In this document: positions 10,213 through 19,019 of the stretch, one piece after another
How positions within the stretch are numbered: position 1 is the stretch's first letter
How the letters are laid out: the number at the start of each line of letters is the position of its first letter
Source: Microbulbifer elongatus
GTDB lineage: Bacteria; Pseudomonadota; Gammaproteobacteria; Pseudomonadales; Cellvibrionaceae
Direction: 5' to 3'
Length of the DNA: 64,000 nucleotides
Assembly: GCF_021165935.1 (NCBI RefSeq)
Contig: NZ_CP088953.1
Location: 4,070,501 to 4,134,500 of the forward strand
Position numbers and translations under genes: made by a program
Notes under the pieces: model-generated
What the model was told of the DNA's origin: nothing
Seen by the model: the letters and a program-made list of their open reading frames with translations, nothing else
Database searches by the model: none

Positions 10213-10650
10213 ATGCCAAAAGCCTGGGTTCTGGTAGCCAACCATACTCACGCCCGTGTGTTTGAAGCGGAAAAACGTGCGGGCACTCTCACCGAAGTCG
10301 AATCCATGGTGTACCCGGAAGGGCGCATGAAAGGCCAGGAACTGCGCCGCGACGCTCCCGGGCGCTCGTTCGACAGCCAGGGACAGGGGCGTCACGCCAT
10401 GGCGGAGCCCACCAACCTGCGCAAACAGGGTGCTCAGAGATTTGCCAAGGATATTGCCCACACGCTGGAAAAGGGCCGTCAGGAAGGGCGCTTCAGCCGT
10501 CTGTATATTGTCGCGGAGCCGTCCATGGCCGGTACCCTGCGCCTGTCCATGAGCTCCCCCTGCCTGGCCACGATTGCAGGCGAGGCGCGCAAAAATCTTT
10601 CCACCAGCGACCCTGACGAGATTCGCGCCCAACTGCCCATGTGGCTGTAA
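10213..10650 (+). CDS. Host attachment family protein
   Basis: A 145-residue cytoplasmic protein of the family annotated as required for attachment to host cells (PF10116), originally linked to plant attachment in Rhizobiales but widespread in free-living bacteria, where its role is unclear. Family features seen are the N-terminal KAWVLVANHTHARVFEAE, a central FSRLYIVAEPSMAGTLR and the ending EIRAQLP. The start at 10213 follows an AGAGAGG ribosome site; the open frame extends upstream but that part lies over RNA-like hairpins. It is monocistronic, with a hairpin just after the stop. Confidence 0.88.
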   Translation: MPKAWVLVANHTHARVFEAEKRAGTLTEVESMVYPEGRMKGQELRRDAPGRSFDSQGQGRHAMAEPTNLRKQGAQRFAKDIAHTLEKGRQEGRFSRLYIVAEPSMAGTLRLSMSSPCLATIAGEARKNLSTSDPDEIRAQLPMWL

Positions 10651-10657
10651 CATCCCT

Positions 10658-10679
10658 GCCGCACCACTCCCGGTGCGGC
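10658..10679 (+). terminator. Possible terminator after the attachment-family gene
   Basis: GCCGCACC and GGTGCGGC pair across a six-base loop, eight bases after the stop codon. There is no clear T tract, so it may only stabilise the 3' end. Confidence 0.4.
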
Positions 10680-10846
10680 TGTTCGTTGCCGCTTACCCCA
10701 TTATATTCCGCCCGGCAGTCATTGCGGGGTGGTGTCAATTGATTTGTCATCGCCAGCCTGCCAACATGCCGACAATCCGCCGATAGCCACTTCCCCGGCT
10801 ATTCTGTGCAGACCCCATAATCGAGCTCCAACGATAAGGATGCGGT

Positions 10847-11800
10847 ATGCTGAGACTGTTTCAAATCCAGCGCGGCAAGATCAAAGAAACCTATGCCGGT
10901 AGCGATTACCACAGTCAGCCATTGTCTGACGCCGCCTGGATTGATCTGCAGGACCCGGAGGAAGACGAACGGGACCTGCTGGAACAATTACTGCGTACCG
11001 AATTACCCGAGTCCGACGACGTCGACGAAATCGAATCGTCCGCGCGCTTCTTTACCGATTCTGCCGGTATCCATGTCCACTCGCTCTACCTGACCCAGAG
11101 CGAAGGCCGCCACGACACCGCCACTGCCGCTTTTATCCTGCAGCCCCAGCGCCTGATCACCGTGCGCGACAGCGAGCTGGCCGACTTCCGCCTGCTGCGC
11201 ATGCGCGCCCGCCGCAACCAGGTGGAAGCGCACAACGCGCAGGAGCTACTGATCCTGCTGTTTGAACAGAAGGTGGAAAACCTCGCCGACGCCCTCGAAG
11301 ACAACTACCTCAAGCTGGGTGAAGTCAGCCACCTGGTGCTGGAAGACGAAGAGGCCGATCTGGAAGAGGCCATCGATCACCTGGCCAAACTGGAAGACTC
11401 CAACGGTAAAATCCGCCTGTGCCTGATGGACACCCAGCGCTCCATCGCCTTTCTGCAGCGCCACCTGAAAGACGATCCGGAACTGCGCGAAGACTGTTGG
11501 GGCATTCTGCGCGACATCGACACCCTGATGTCCCACACCACCTTCCTGTTCGAAAAGATCAACTTCCTGATGGACTCCACCCAGGGCTTTATCAGCATCG
11601 AACAGAACAAGATCATCAAAATCTTCTCCATCGCCGCCGTGGTCTTCCTGCCCCCCACCATGGTGGCGAGTATTTACGGTATGAACTTCGAACACATGCC
11701 GGAACTCGAGTGGCTGCTGGGCTACCCCTGGGCGCTGCTGTTGATGTTGCTGGCGGGTATGGCGCCTTATCTCTATTTCAAAAAGAAGGGTTGGCTCTGA
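10847..11800 (+). CDS. corA: CorA-type magnesium/divalent cation channel
   Basis: A 317-residue inner-membrane protein of the CorA/ZntB superfamily, which forms pentamers that pass Mg2+ (or Zn2+, Co2+). The N-terminal 250 residues are the charged cytoplasmic funnel (IDLQDPEEDERDLLEQLL and long acidic helices). Two C-terminal membrane helices follow, the first ending in the selectivity motif YGMNFEHMPE, the second at about 290-310, with a basic YFKKKGWL tail. Length is standard. ATG start with AAGGA at good spacing. Single gene; a long palindrome begins 28 bases after its stop. Mg2+ is the default substrate but cannot be proved from sequence. Confidence 0.93.
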   Translation: MLRLFQIQRGKIKETYAGSDYHSQPLSDAAWIDLQDPEEDERDLLEQLLRTELPESDDVDEIESSARFFTDSAGIHVHSLYLTQSEGRHDTATAAFILQPQRLITVRDSELADFRLLRMRARRNQVEAHNAQELLILLFEQKVENLADALEDNYLKLGEVSHLVLEDEEADLEEAIDHLAKLEDSNGKIRLCLMDTQRSIAFLQRHLKDDPELREDCWGILRDIDTLMSHTTFLFEKINFLMDSTQGFISIEQNKIIKIFSIAAVVFLPPTMVASIYGMNFEHMPELEWLLGYPWALLLMLLAGMAPYLYFKKKGWL

Positions 11801-11828
11801 CCGGAGCCCTGCATTCAAACTTTGGGGC

Positions 11829-11940
11829 GAAGGTGTCACCGGTACGTCTTTGCAAGACACGCCGTGAACCCATCCATGGGGGCTCTTCCGCGAGGTCCCT
11901 CTCGCGGAAGGTCTTGCAAAGACGTACCGGTGCCACCTTC
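11829..11940. repeat. Cloverleaf palindrome, copy A
   Basis: Outer arms at 11829-11858 and 11911-11940 are inverted copies over 30 bases with one mismatch. The 52-base interior has an unpaired core containing GTGAACCCATCCATGGGG, then a perfect ten-pair hairpin (11885-11894 with 11901-11910) with loop GTCCCT, directly abutting the right arm. The interior matches copy B at 50 of 52 positions, while the outer arms are unrelated in sequence. It is placed after corA in an intergenic gap. Confidence 0.9.
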
Positions 11941-12042
11941 TTATCTTCTACCAAATGCGATCACGACCACCAAATTCACCGCCAGCTGCTAACCTTTATG
12001 GGTAAAACGGGATAAAGGTCATTGCAGGGTAGCAGGGCAATA

Positions 12043-12741
12043 ATGGCGACGTCGGACGGCAAAACATCAGGGAAAACCAGTCCCAAACCCTTTCATATGC
12101 GGCGCTGGCTCAGCGTACAGCAGGCGGTCGATCATCTGAGCGCCCTGTCGGAAGATCCACTCACCAGCGACGACCTGGCCAGCCTCGCTGAAGATCACCA
12201 GCTGGACCTCTACTGGTACCGCCCCGGGCAGAAGCTGACCTACCTCGACAAACCCGGCTGGGGCACCATCGAACTCACCCAGCCCCTGCGCCTGAGCCCC
12301 GAACACAACAGCGACTGGCGCGCCATTGTCGGTATTCTGCGTCAGCGCCCGGCCCTGCCTGCAGAAGAAAATGACACCCCCACGCTGGAGGATGGCGACG
12401 GCAATCGCCTGCGAATCGCTTTCGATTTCAGCAATCGCCCGGAGCCTTTCAGCGCGCGCTGGTATCCCAACTACGCCGAGCTGGTGGTCAGGCGCCGCGA
12501 CCTGGACCGGCTGGAAGATCAGCTGTTCCGTGATGATGACGAGCAATCCCTGGAGCCGGAACTACTGCTGGATGTGATCTGGCAACTGGAGCAGATGGCG
12601 ATGGAAAACGGTGAAAGCCGCGGTCCCGTTCACGACCTCGACTGGCTCACCCACCAGTTAAGTGACCGTAGCAAGCTGGATCCGAACCTGCTGGGCAAGG
12701 TGCTCAATGCGGCGGAGCGCCAGCACGCCACCCACCACTAA
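12043..12741 (+). CDS. Hypothetical protein
   Basis: A 232-residue soluble acidic protein with no signal peptide or membrane segment. The ATG at 12043 is preferred over an in-frame TTG at 12022 because AGCAGGG sits just upstream. The N-terminus (RRWLSVQQAVDHLSALSEDPLTSDDLASLAEDHQLDLYWY) looks like a helix-turn-helix-type adaptor fold of the kind found in phage-derived or DNA-binding hypothetical proteins, followed by a beta-rich middle (SARWYPNYAELVVRRRDLDRLE) and a helical C-terminus. No family is firmly recognised. It stands alone between two intergenic regions. Confidence 0.75.
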   Translation: MATSDGKTSGKTSPKPFHMRRWLSVQQAVDHLSALSEDPLTSDDLASLAEDHQLDLYWYRPGQKLTYLDKPGWGTIELTQPLRLSPEHNSDWRAIVGILRQRPALPAEENDTPTLEDGDGNRLRIAFDFSNRPEPFSARWYPNYAELVVRRRDLDRLEDQLFRDDDEQSLEPELLLDVIWQLEQMAMENGESRGPVHDLDWLTHQLSDRSKLDPNLLGKVLNAAERQHATHH

Positions 12742-12907
12742 GCCTCCTCTCCTTCCCTCCCCGCCCCACCGGACCGGTGCTGGAACACCAGCACCACTCC
12801 TTGTGCGATTTTTTCGAAACGTTCTTACAGCTTTTTGCGCTAGTCCCCGCCCGCAAAATTTTTATAATCCCCCTCCATTGAAACCGCGACTTTGTAATGG
12901 AGGCCCC

Positions 12908-13477
12908 GTGCAGTCCCGCAACAGCAATACCCACTACGGCTGGGTCGCCGTGGTTTTTCACTGGCTGATGGCGCCGGTCGTCATCGGCATGTTTGCCCTC
13001 GGCTGGTGGATGGTCGGACTTGGGTACTACGACCCCTGGTACCGACAGGGGCCGGATATCCACAAGTCTGTTGGCATTCTGCTGTTGCTACTGCTGATCG
13101 CACGCTTGCTGTGGCGTGCGGTAAACGTATCCCCCGCACCGGAGCCCGCGCCGCGCTGGCAGCAGCGCGCCGCCAATGTGGCACACGGCGTGCTGTATCT
13201 GCTGTTGATCGCGATCTGCATCACCGGCTACCTGATTTCCACCGCAGACGGGCGCGCGATTGAGGTGTTCAACTGGTTTCGTGTTCCTGCGACGATACAG
13301 GGACTGGAAAATCAGGAAGACATTGCCGGCACGCTGCACGAATGGTTAGCCTGGACACTGATGGGGCTGGTGGTGCTGCACGGACTTGCGGCTTTCAAAC
13401 ATCATTTCGTCAACAGAGACAACACCCTGCGCAAAATGCTGGGACTGGGCCCCAAAAGTGGTTCAGTACACCGTTGA
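12908..13477 (+). CDS. yceJ: Cytochrome b561 family protein
   Basis: A 189-residue inner-membrane di-haem cytochrome with four hydrophobic helices. Likely haem-ligand histidines lie in VVFHWLMAP, GPDIHKSVG, NVAHGVLYL and TLHEWLAWTLMGLVVLHGLAAFKHHF. It would pass electrons from the quinol pool to a periplasmic acceptor. The GTG start at 12908 follows a strong GGAGG ribosome site with five-base spacing; the longer open frame is not supported. A YceI protein gene follows after 58 bases, the same order as yceJ-yceI in Escherichia coli, which supports a functional pair. Function of the pair is not settled. Confidence 0.92.
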   Translation: MQSRNSNTHYGWVAVVFHWLMAPVVIGMFALGWWMVGLGYYDPWYRQGPDIHKSVGILLLLLLIARLLWRAVNVSPAPEPAPRWQQRAANVAHGVLYLLLIAICITGYLISTADGRAIEVFNWFRVPATIQGLENQEDIAGTLHEWLAWTLMGLVVLHGLAAFKHHFVNRDNTLRKMLGLGPKSGSVHR

Positions 13478-13535
13478 TACCAGAACCCTTGCTGTCATTA
13501 ACCGAAATACGATTAACCCACAAAGGAAAACTCCC

Positions 13536-14114
13536 ATGAAGAAACTCGCTTCACTGCTGTTCGCGGCCCTGGTGGCCAGCACCATCGGCACTTCCGTTCA
13601 GGCTGCCGAATACCAGTTTGACACCAAAGGCGCACACGCCTTTATCCAATTCCGCATCAAGCACCTGGGCTACAGCTGGCTGTACGGCCGTTTCGACAAG
13701 TTTGACGGCAGTTTCACCTACGACGAAGCCAAGCCGGAAGATTCTTCCGTTCAGGTCACCGTGGATACCACCAGCCTGAACAGCAACCACGCCGAGCGCG
13801 ACAAGCACCTGCGCGGCGACGACTTCCTGAACGTGGCCAAGTACCCCACCGCCACCTTCAAAAGCACCAGCTTTGAACCCAAGGGCGATGGCAAAGCGCT
13901 ACTGAAAGGCGACCTGACCCTGCACGGTGTCACCAAGCCGATCACCATCGACGTGGAAGAAATCGGCGGCGGTAAGGATCCCTGGGGCGGCTACCGTCAG
14001 GGCTTCAGCGGCAAAACCGAGTTCAAACTGAAAGACTTCGGTATCGACTACGACCTGGGCCCGGCTTCCCAGACCGTGGAAATGATCCTGGATGTGGAAG
14101 GCATCCGTCAGTAA
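13536..14114 (+). CDS. yceI: YceI family periplasmic lipid-binding-type protein
   Basis: A 192-residue protein with a clear signal peptide cleaved after VQA (about residue 23), then a lipocalin-like beta-barrel. Family signatures are YQFDTKGAHAFIQFRIKHLGYSWLYGRF at the start, HAERDKHLRGDDFLNVAKYPTATFKS in the middle and LTLHGVTKPI. The family binds isoprenoid/quinone-like molecules in structural studies. ATG start with AAAGGA. Probably cotranscribed with the cytochrome b561 gene, and followed by a strong hairpin at 14141-14174. Confidence 0.95.
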   Translation: MKKLASLLFAALVASTIGTSVQAAEYQFDTKGAHAFIQFRIKHLGYSWLYGRFDKFDGSFTYDEAKPEDSSVQVTVDTTSLNSNHAERDKHLRGDDFLNVAKYPTATFKSTSFEPKGDGKALLKGDLTLHGVTKPITIDVEEIGGGKDPWGGYRQGFSGKTEFKLKDFGIDYDLGPASQTVEMILDVEGIRQ

Positions 14115-14140
14115 GCCACGATTGCCGTCTCACAGGATGG

Positions 14141-14174
14141 ACAAGAAGCCCGGCCTCAGTGCCGGGCTTCTTGT
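14141..14174 (+). terminator. Strong hairpin after yceI
   Basis: A perfect 14-pair stem (14141-14154 with 14161-14174) closes a CTCAGT loop 26 bases after the yceI stop. The rightward T content is short (TTCTTGT), but the stem itself supplies bidirectional symmetry. Together with the palindrome at 14211-14390 it fills the 311-base gap between convergent genes. Confidence 0.7.
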
Positions 14175-14210
14175 ATCTGGAGCTGACGAAGTAAAGAAGT
14201 ACGGGCGAAG

Positions 14211-14390
14211 GTGGAGCGGCGGGGATCTGTTTTTGAAAGCGTCGGAAACAGGGATGTTTCCGACGCAGCCTACAGGGACGTATTTATGGCGGTTTAGCTG
14301 GGCACATCCCTGTGCCCAGCCCTTCGGGTAGCTTCGCTACCTCAAATTGCTCCAGGCAATTTGTTCAAAAACAGATCCCTGTCGATCCAC
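14211..14390. repeat. Cloverleaf palindrome, copy F (large multi-hairpin form)
   Basis: Outer arms 14211-14237 and 14364-14390 pair over 27 bases with three mismatches, including a perfect 14-base part. Inside are four hairpins: 14239-14266 (11 pairs, loop AGGGAT), 14297-14320 (nine pairs, loop ATCCCT), 14327-14341 and 14343-14363. A core corresponding to that of the other copies lies on the minus strand at about 14266-14296. Its first hairpin is the counterpart of that in copy E with a compensated base pair. It separates convergent yceI and symporter genes. Confidence 0.85.
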
Positions 14391-14425
14391 CGCCACAGAA
14401 GTCAGTAAAACGAACCACAAAACCT

Positions 14426-15844
14426 TCAGGCGTTTACGGTACGACCTACAGGCTCCCGGGCTAGAAAATGCCCCACGGTAAAGACCACAAGCCCCATCAG
14501 GATTCCCGGCATACCTTCGTAGATATGCGCATGCCAACCGAGCCAGCGCCAGATCAGCGCTGTGGCCAAACCCAGTACGCTCATGGTAATCGCCAGTTTT
14601 TGTGACGGTTTGCCACCGGCCGCCAGCACCATTAACAAAGGCGCAAATGCCGAGGCCAACGCCGACCAGCTCATCACCACCAGGCTGAACACACTCTGCT
14701 TGTTCAAAAGCGCCCAGGCCACCGCCGCTGCAGTAATACCCAGCGTGGCAATCTTCAGCAAGCGTGTATTTTCCGTACGCTGGGGCAACAGGTCGTGGGT
14801 CAGGGCCGCAGAACAGCTCAACACCAGGGAATCCGCGGTGGACATGGTCGCGGCAAAAATACCCGCGAGAATCAGCCCCACCAGCACCGGCGACAACAAC
14901 TCCATCGCCATCATCGGCAGTGCCAGCTCCGCATCAAAGGTCCCGGGGTCGTTCAGCAGGATTCGCGACAGCATACCCACGCCAGTGGCCATAAAATAGA
15001 AAATGGTAAACCACAGGTAGTACCAGCAGCGGGCCTGCAGCATACGCTTGCCATCGTTCAGCGCCATAAAGCGCACCATCACATGGGGCTGTCCGACCAC
15101 AGAGATACCGGCAAACAGCCAGCTCAACGCAAACAGCACGCCGCCGGCAATACCCGGTAGTAAGAGGTCCTGGGGATACCAGTTCAGGAAGCCTTCCACC
15201 TGTCCCATCTGCTGCCAGGCCGCACCAATGCCTCCCACCGATTGCGTCGCGACAACCAGCAGAATGGTCATGGCCACCACCATCACCATCGACTGGGCCG
15301 CGTCGGTCCAGATGGATGCGCGAATACCCCCGGCCAGGCAGTATGCGGCAACGATCACACCGCCGATCACCGCACCGCTCCAGATCGGCAGATCCAGTAC
15401 TACGTACAGCGCCTTACTGCCGGCCACCAGCTGAGCACTGGCGTAAGCAAGAAGGAAAAGAAGAGAGAGAATACCAGCGATTTTCTGCCAGTGGCCAAAG
15501 CGGGTGCCCTGCCAGCAGGCCAGCACACCGGCGTAACTGGATTCCCCGCTGCGCTTGGCCGCCTCGCGCAGATTTTTGTGCATCCACAGGGAACCGAGAA
15601 AATCCCCGAGAATCCACCCCAGCATCAACCAGATGGAGGCGAGCCCGGTGGCATAGGTGTAACCGATCACACCGATAAACATGTAGCCGCTGTTATTGGT
15701 GGCCACCGCGGAGAGCCCCACCAGCATCGGCGAGACATCCTGGCTGGCGAGATAATAATCTTTTTTGGTGCCACGGCTTTTACGGTAGGAGCTGACTCCT
15801 ACCGCGGCGAACAGCGAAAGAAAAAACAGGAAACTGATCAGCAC
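14426..15844 (-). CDS. Sodium:solute symporter (PutP-like)
   Basis: A 472-residue inner-membrane protein with about 13 hydrophobic helices of the SSF family, which couples uptake of a small organic solute to Na+ influx. Family features include SRGTKKDYYLASQDVSPMLVGLSAVATNNSGYMFIG at the start, CLAGGIRASIWTDAAQSMVM in the middle and IFAATMSTADSLVLSCSAALTHDL in TM9. The overall look is PutP (proline) rather than SglT-like, but the substrate cannot be fixed. In this place next to the ectoine operon an osmolyte role is possible but unproven. It is the last gene of the minus-strand block; a 91-base gap follows the TPR gene. Confidence 0.88.
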   Translation of the reverse strand: MLISFLFFLSLFAAVGVSSYRKSRGTKKDYYLASQDVSPMLVGLSAVATNNSGYMFIGVIGYTYATGLASIWLMLGWILGDFLGSLWMHKNLREAAKRSGESSYAGVLACWQGTRFGHWQKIAGILSLLFLLAYASAQLVAGSKALYVVLDLPIWSGAVIGGVIVAAYCLAGGIRASIWTDAAQSMVMVVAMTILLVVATQSVGGIGAAWQQMGQVEGFLNWYPQDLLLPGIAGGVLFALSWLFAGISVVGQPHVMVRFMALNDGKRMLQARCWYYLWFTIFYFMATGVGMLSRILLNDPGTFDAELALPMMAMELLSPVLVGLILAGIFAATMSTADSLVLSCSAALTHDLLPQRTENTRLLKIATLGITAAAVAWALLNKQSVFSLVVMSWSALASAFAPLLMVLAAGGKPSQKLAITMSVLGLATALIWRWLGWHAHIYEGMPGILMGLVVFTVGHFLAREPVGRTVNA

Positions 15845-15935
15845 GTCCCTTCCCCTAAACAGTTTGATTTTTATTGAAATTTATTCGTCGCGGCCGACAG
15901 CATTCTTATTCTCGGCACCGGAATTTCATCGCACC

Positions 15936-16943
15936 CTAACGCGATTCCTCTGACTTGCCGTCGGACTCCGACTGAATTCCCAGCAGTGCGGTGAATTCTT
16001 CTGAATTGTAGAGGCCATTAAACGCCGAATCTTCCAGCGCTTCATCCCGGTAGGCAGGCGAAATATCCAGGGCCTTCTGCAGGTAATTAATAGATTCTTC
16101 CCACTGCTCCAGATAGGCATAGGCGCAGGCCAGCTGGTAATAGGCATTGCCGTTCTGACTGTCGATCTGCAGCGCCTGCAGACACAGGTTGATGGCCCAC
16201 TGGGGTTCATCCAGTTCGAGCACCGCATCCGCCTTATAGGTGAGGGCTTCACCGTCGTCTTTACGCAGCTTGAGAATCTGATCGTATACGGCAATTTTGC
16301 CCGTGGGCGTCTGCTCGCGGCCGGCGCGCAACCACAGGGAGTGGATCTCCTGGGTCAGCTCGATCTCGTCGCGGTTGTCTTCAATGTGCTGGGTCTTCTC
16401 TGAAAGCTGCTCTTCAATACTGCGCAGACGCGCTTCGTACTGTTCGACCAGGCTGGAAATTTCCTGGTTGGCGAGGGTATGCACCTTTTCCTTTACATCG
16501 CGAATGGACGTCCAGCCCATGATCACCAGCAGGGAGCTGAAGCCGGCAATCAAATAGAAGAAGTAGGTAATGGTATCGGTGGCGTAGGTGATCGCCTTGT
16601 CCGCGGCACTTAATTGTCGGTCGACAATATTTTCGGTGAGAGACACCTTCTGCGCCGCCATATCCACGCGCAGCTGTTTCAGCTCGTCCAGCACATAGCG
16701 TTCAATAAACGGGGTGTACAGCGCCTTATCGAGTTTGTCCACCTCGGCTGCGGCGCGCTCCAGCTCGGCGAGCTTTCGTTGATTTTCTGCTTTTTCCTCG
16801 TCGCTGATGACCGGCGGCGGCACTGTCCCGTCTTCCTGTGCCTGCGCCAGCAGGCCAGGGAAAAAACCACAGGCCACAACCAACACTGCCGCCAGCAAAG
16901 CTGGCGGCAGTTTCGGAAGCAGGCTACCGGTTACGCGGCGCAT
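15936..16943 (-). CDS. Membrane-anchored TPR protein coupled to the ectoine operon
   Basis: A 335-residue protein with a signal-type segment (about 15-34), an acidic helical part, a membrane helix at about 128-147 (ITYFFYLIAGFSSLLVIMGW), a long coiled coil (about 150-200) and TPR repeats to the end (about 210-310; AINLCLQALQIDSQNGNAYYQLACAYAYLEQ). The ATG lies inside the end of the aspartokinase gene (13-base overlap in another frame), so translation is probably coupled. The terminal DEALEDSAFNGLYNSEEF is typical of TPR proteins. Function unknown; a partner in osmotic sensing or protein assembly would be inference from position. Confidence 0.85.
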   Translation of the reverse strand: MRRVTGSLLPKLPPALLAAVLVVACGFFPGLLAQAQEDGTVPPPVISDEEKAENQRKLAELERAAAEVDKLDKALYTPFIERYVLDELKQLRVDMAAQKVSLTENIVDRQLSAADKAITYATDTITYFFYLIAGFSSLLVIMGWTSIRDVKEKVHTLANQEISSLVEQYEARLRSIEEQLSEKTQHIEDNRDEIELTQEIHSLWLRAGREQTPTGKIAVYDQILKLRKDDGEALTYKADAVLELDEPQWAINLCLQALQIDSQNGNAYYQLACAYAYLEQWEESINYLQKALDISPAYRDEALEDSAFNGLYNSEEFTALLGIQSESDGKSEESR

Positions 16944-18376
16944 ATGGCCTCGCCGTGCTCGTGGACTTCCACCAGTGCGGCATGCAGGCTCTTGACCGCA
17001 CTTTCGTAATCGCTCTCGTCAATCACAAACTGCATGTCGACCTGTCGCATGGACTGGTGCACCGCAAGGATACTGATGGCGGAGTTGGCCAGGGCGCCAA
17101 CCGCACGGGACAACATGCCAGAGACTTTCATGTCGCTGCCAATAGCGGAAACTACCGCCACCTTGCGCACCTGAATGTCGCAATCCGGGAACAACTCGCC
17201 AATGGCTTTTTTGATGCGTTTGACGGTTTTCAGATTGTTGCTCAGGTAGTGCGTGATCGTGTTGGCGTTGGTGTCCTTGGTGACCACGCTGCCCTTGAAG
17301 CGCGCGATGATCTCGTTGATCGCCCGGTCGTAACTGGTCATGCTGCCCATCATATCCTGATCGAAACATTCAACAGCATAGATGTTTTTACGACCCGCGA
17401 TGATTTCCACACGGGGGGTGTCACTTACATAGTCGCCAGTGACCAGGGTACCGCGGTGCTCCGGCTCAAAGGTGTTCATCACACGCAGGGGAATCTCCTG
17501 CTGGCGCAGGCCTTTTGCCGCTCGGGGGTGGATCGCTTCCATACCCAGATTGGCCAACTGATCCGCCACGTCGTAGTTGGTACGACCGATAGGCACTGCC
17601 TGCTCTTCACCGACGAGGCGCGGGTCGGCACTGCTCAGGTGGTACTCTTTGTGAATGATGGCTTCGCTGGCGCCGGTAATCACCGCAATACGGCTGAAGG
17701 TCATTTCACTGTAGCCGCGGGCGAAGGTTTTCATCAGGCCATCGGCGGTGTGCGCATAACCGGTGGCAATAGGCAGCTCAGTGTCAAAATCCACGTCCGC
17801 GAAAGCGCGCTCGATGCGCTGGTCCAGGGTCAGATGTTCGCCATCACGCCAGCCGGTCAGGTCCACGAAGCGTGCATTGATGCCTTCCTGCTTCAGCAGC
17901 TGCGCCATATTCCAGGCACTGTGGGCTTCACCCAGGCTGGCAAGCATTTCGCTGACCACGTCCAGGTGCCCTTCCAGGGCAAAGTGACCGTGCTGACACA
18001 CCCGCTCCAGGTCCGCCAGACAATTGGCGGCGTCATCCAGGCGCTCGCCGATAAAGCCGTTGGCCTTGGCCAGGGTCACTTCATCGTCGAACAGCTGGGC
18101 GTTCACTTCTTCCATGCGTGCGCGCAGACCGGCAACGGCGTCGGACCACTCACGCTCATCATCGGCACCGGCAAACAGGGCAAAAATACCCGGGCGACCG
18201 GATTTCTTGTGCTCCAGCAGCATATCGGTGATGCCACCGTAAGCGGACACCACGAAAACCCGACGGTACAGACCATCCGCTTTCGCCTTGCCGTTTTTGA
18301 GAATGATGTTGTCGCGTACCGCGCGGTAGTCGCTCATGGACGTACCACCGATCTTTTCAACCGTATGTGCTTTCAT
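16931..18376 (-). CDS. ask: Ectoine-type aspartate kinase
   Basis: A 481-residue aspartokinase of the Ask_Ect class, which supplies aspartyl phosphate to ectoine synthesis and is thought to escape the usual lysine/threonine feedback. The start at 18376 gives the class-typical N-terminus MKAHTVEKIGGTSMSD and has AAGGAT upstream; the open frame reaches further but lacks similarity. Kinase features are KIGGTSM and VITGASEAIIHKEYHLSSADPRLV. Two ACT-type segments follow (about 340-475; VEIIAGRKNIYAVECFDQDMMG and VSAIGSDMKVSGMLSRAVGAL). Fourth gene of the ectABC-ask operon, 133 bases after ectC. Confidence 0.95.
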   Translation of the reverse strand: MKAHTVEKIGGTSMSDYRAVRDNIILKNGKAKADGLYRRVFVVSAYGGITDMLLEHKKSGRPGIFALFAGADDEREWSDAVAGLRARMEEVNAQLFDDEVTLAKANGFIGERLDDAANCLADLERVCQHGHFALEGHLDVVSEMLASLGEAHSAWNMAQLLKQEGINARFVDLTGWRDGEHLTLDQRIERAFADVDFDTELPIATGYAHTADGLMKTFARGYSEMTFSRIAVITGASEAIIHKEYHLSSADPRLVGEEQAVPIGRTNYDVADQLANLGMEAIHPRAAKGLRQQEIPLRVMNTFEPEHRGTLVTGDYVSDTPRVEIIAGRKNIYAVECFDQDMMGSMTSYDRAINEIIARFKGSVVTKDTNANTITHYLSNNLKTVKRIKKAIGELFPDCDIQVRKVAVVSAIGSDMKVSGMLSRAVGALANSAISILAVHQSMRQVDMQFVIDESDYESAVKSLHAALVEVHEHGEAICAA

Positions 18377-18509
18377 GGGATCCTTGCGTTGACCGTTTTT
18401 GCGTTTCAGATTGGGAGCACCGCGGCTGTTGCCGGTATCGAAATATTCCCGGGTGGTGCTCCAAAACTCCGCTGCCTTGTTGTGCATAGCGATGACGTTG
18501 GCGGCCGGC

Positions 18510-18914
18510 TTATTTTTCGTCCTGTACCTCTTCCGCATCCAGCTCGTAGGCGCCTTCCGCGTTGTGCACTTCTTTACCGTGCAGAGGTGGATTGAACACA
18601 CAGGCCATTTTCATTTCTGACTTGGCCTTGAGTACGTGCTTGTCGTTTTTATCCAGGATATAGATGGTGCCCGGAGTGATCTCGTGTACCACACCGTCTT
18701 CTTCTGCCATCACGGAACCTTCACCGGAAATGCAGTACACAGACTCCAGGTGGTTCTGGTAATGCAGGTGCAGATCCGCGCCTTCATAGATGGTGGTGAT
18801 ATGGAATGAAAAACCCATATTGTCGTTTTTCAGCAGCAGGCGGGTACTTTCCCAGCCTTCCGACACAATACGACGGTCTGTTTTTTCGGCTTCTTGCAGT
18901 TTTCTGACGATCAT
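18510..18914 (-). CDS. ectC: L-ectoine synthase
   Basis: A 134-residue cupin enzyme that cyclises N-gamma-acetyl-L-2,4-diaminobutyrate to ectoine, the final step. Cupin and metal-binding residues are seen in [19 protein letters not shown], with the His/Glu/Tyr set of EctC (about residues 48-60), and near DKHVLKA at about 92-98. Length is standard. ATG start, weak ribosome site. Third gene of the operon, 105 bases downstream of ectB with a hairpin in that gap. Confidence 0.97.
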   Translation of the reverse strand: MIVRKLQEAEKTDRRIVSEGWESTRLLLKNDNMGFSFHITTIYEGADLHLHYQNHLESVYCISGEGSVMAEEDGVVHEITPGTIYILDKNDKHVLKAKSEMKMACVFNPPLHGKEVHNAEGAYELDAEEVQDEK

Positions 18915-18966
18915 TACTAACTCTTACTGATTCTTTCTGGATTCGGTCTTAAATTCGAGGTGTGAA

Positions 18967-18998
18967 AACGGCCTGCGCAAACTGGCGGGCAGGCCGTT
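18967..18998 (-). promoter_or_regulatory. Hairpin between ectB and ectC
   Basis: AACGGCCTGC pairs with GCAGGCCGTT across a 12-base loop, just after the ectB stop in the direction of transcription. No T tract follows, so it may stabilise the ectAB message or partly attenuate ectC. Confidence 0.45.
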
Positions 18999-19019
18999 AT
19001 TCAGCGAAGCAGGTGCGGA

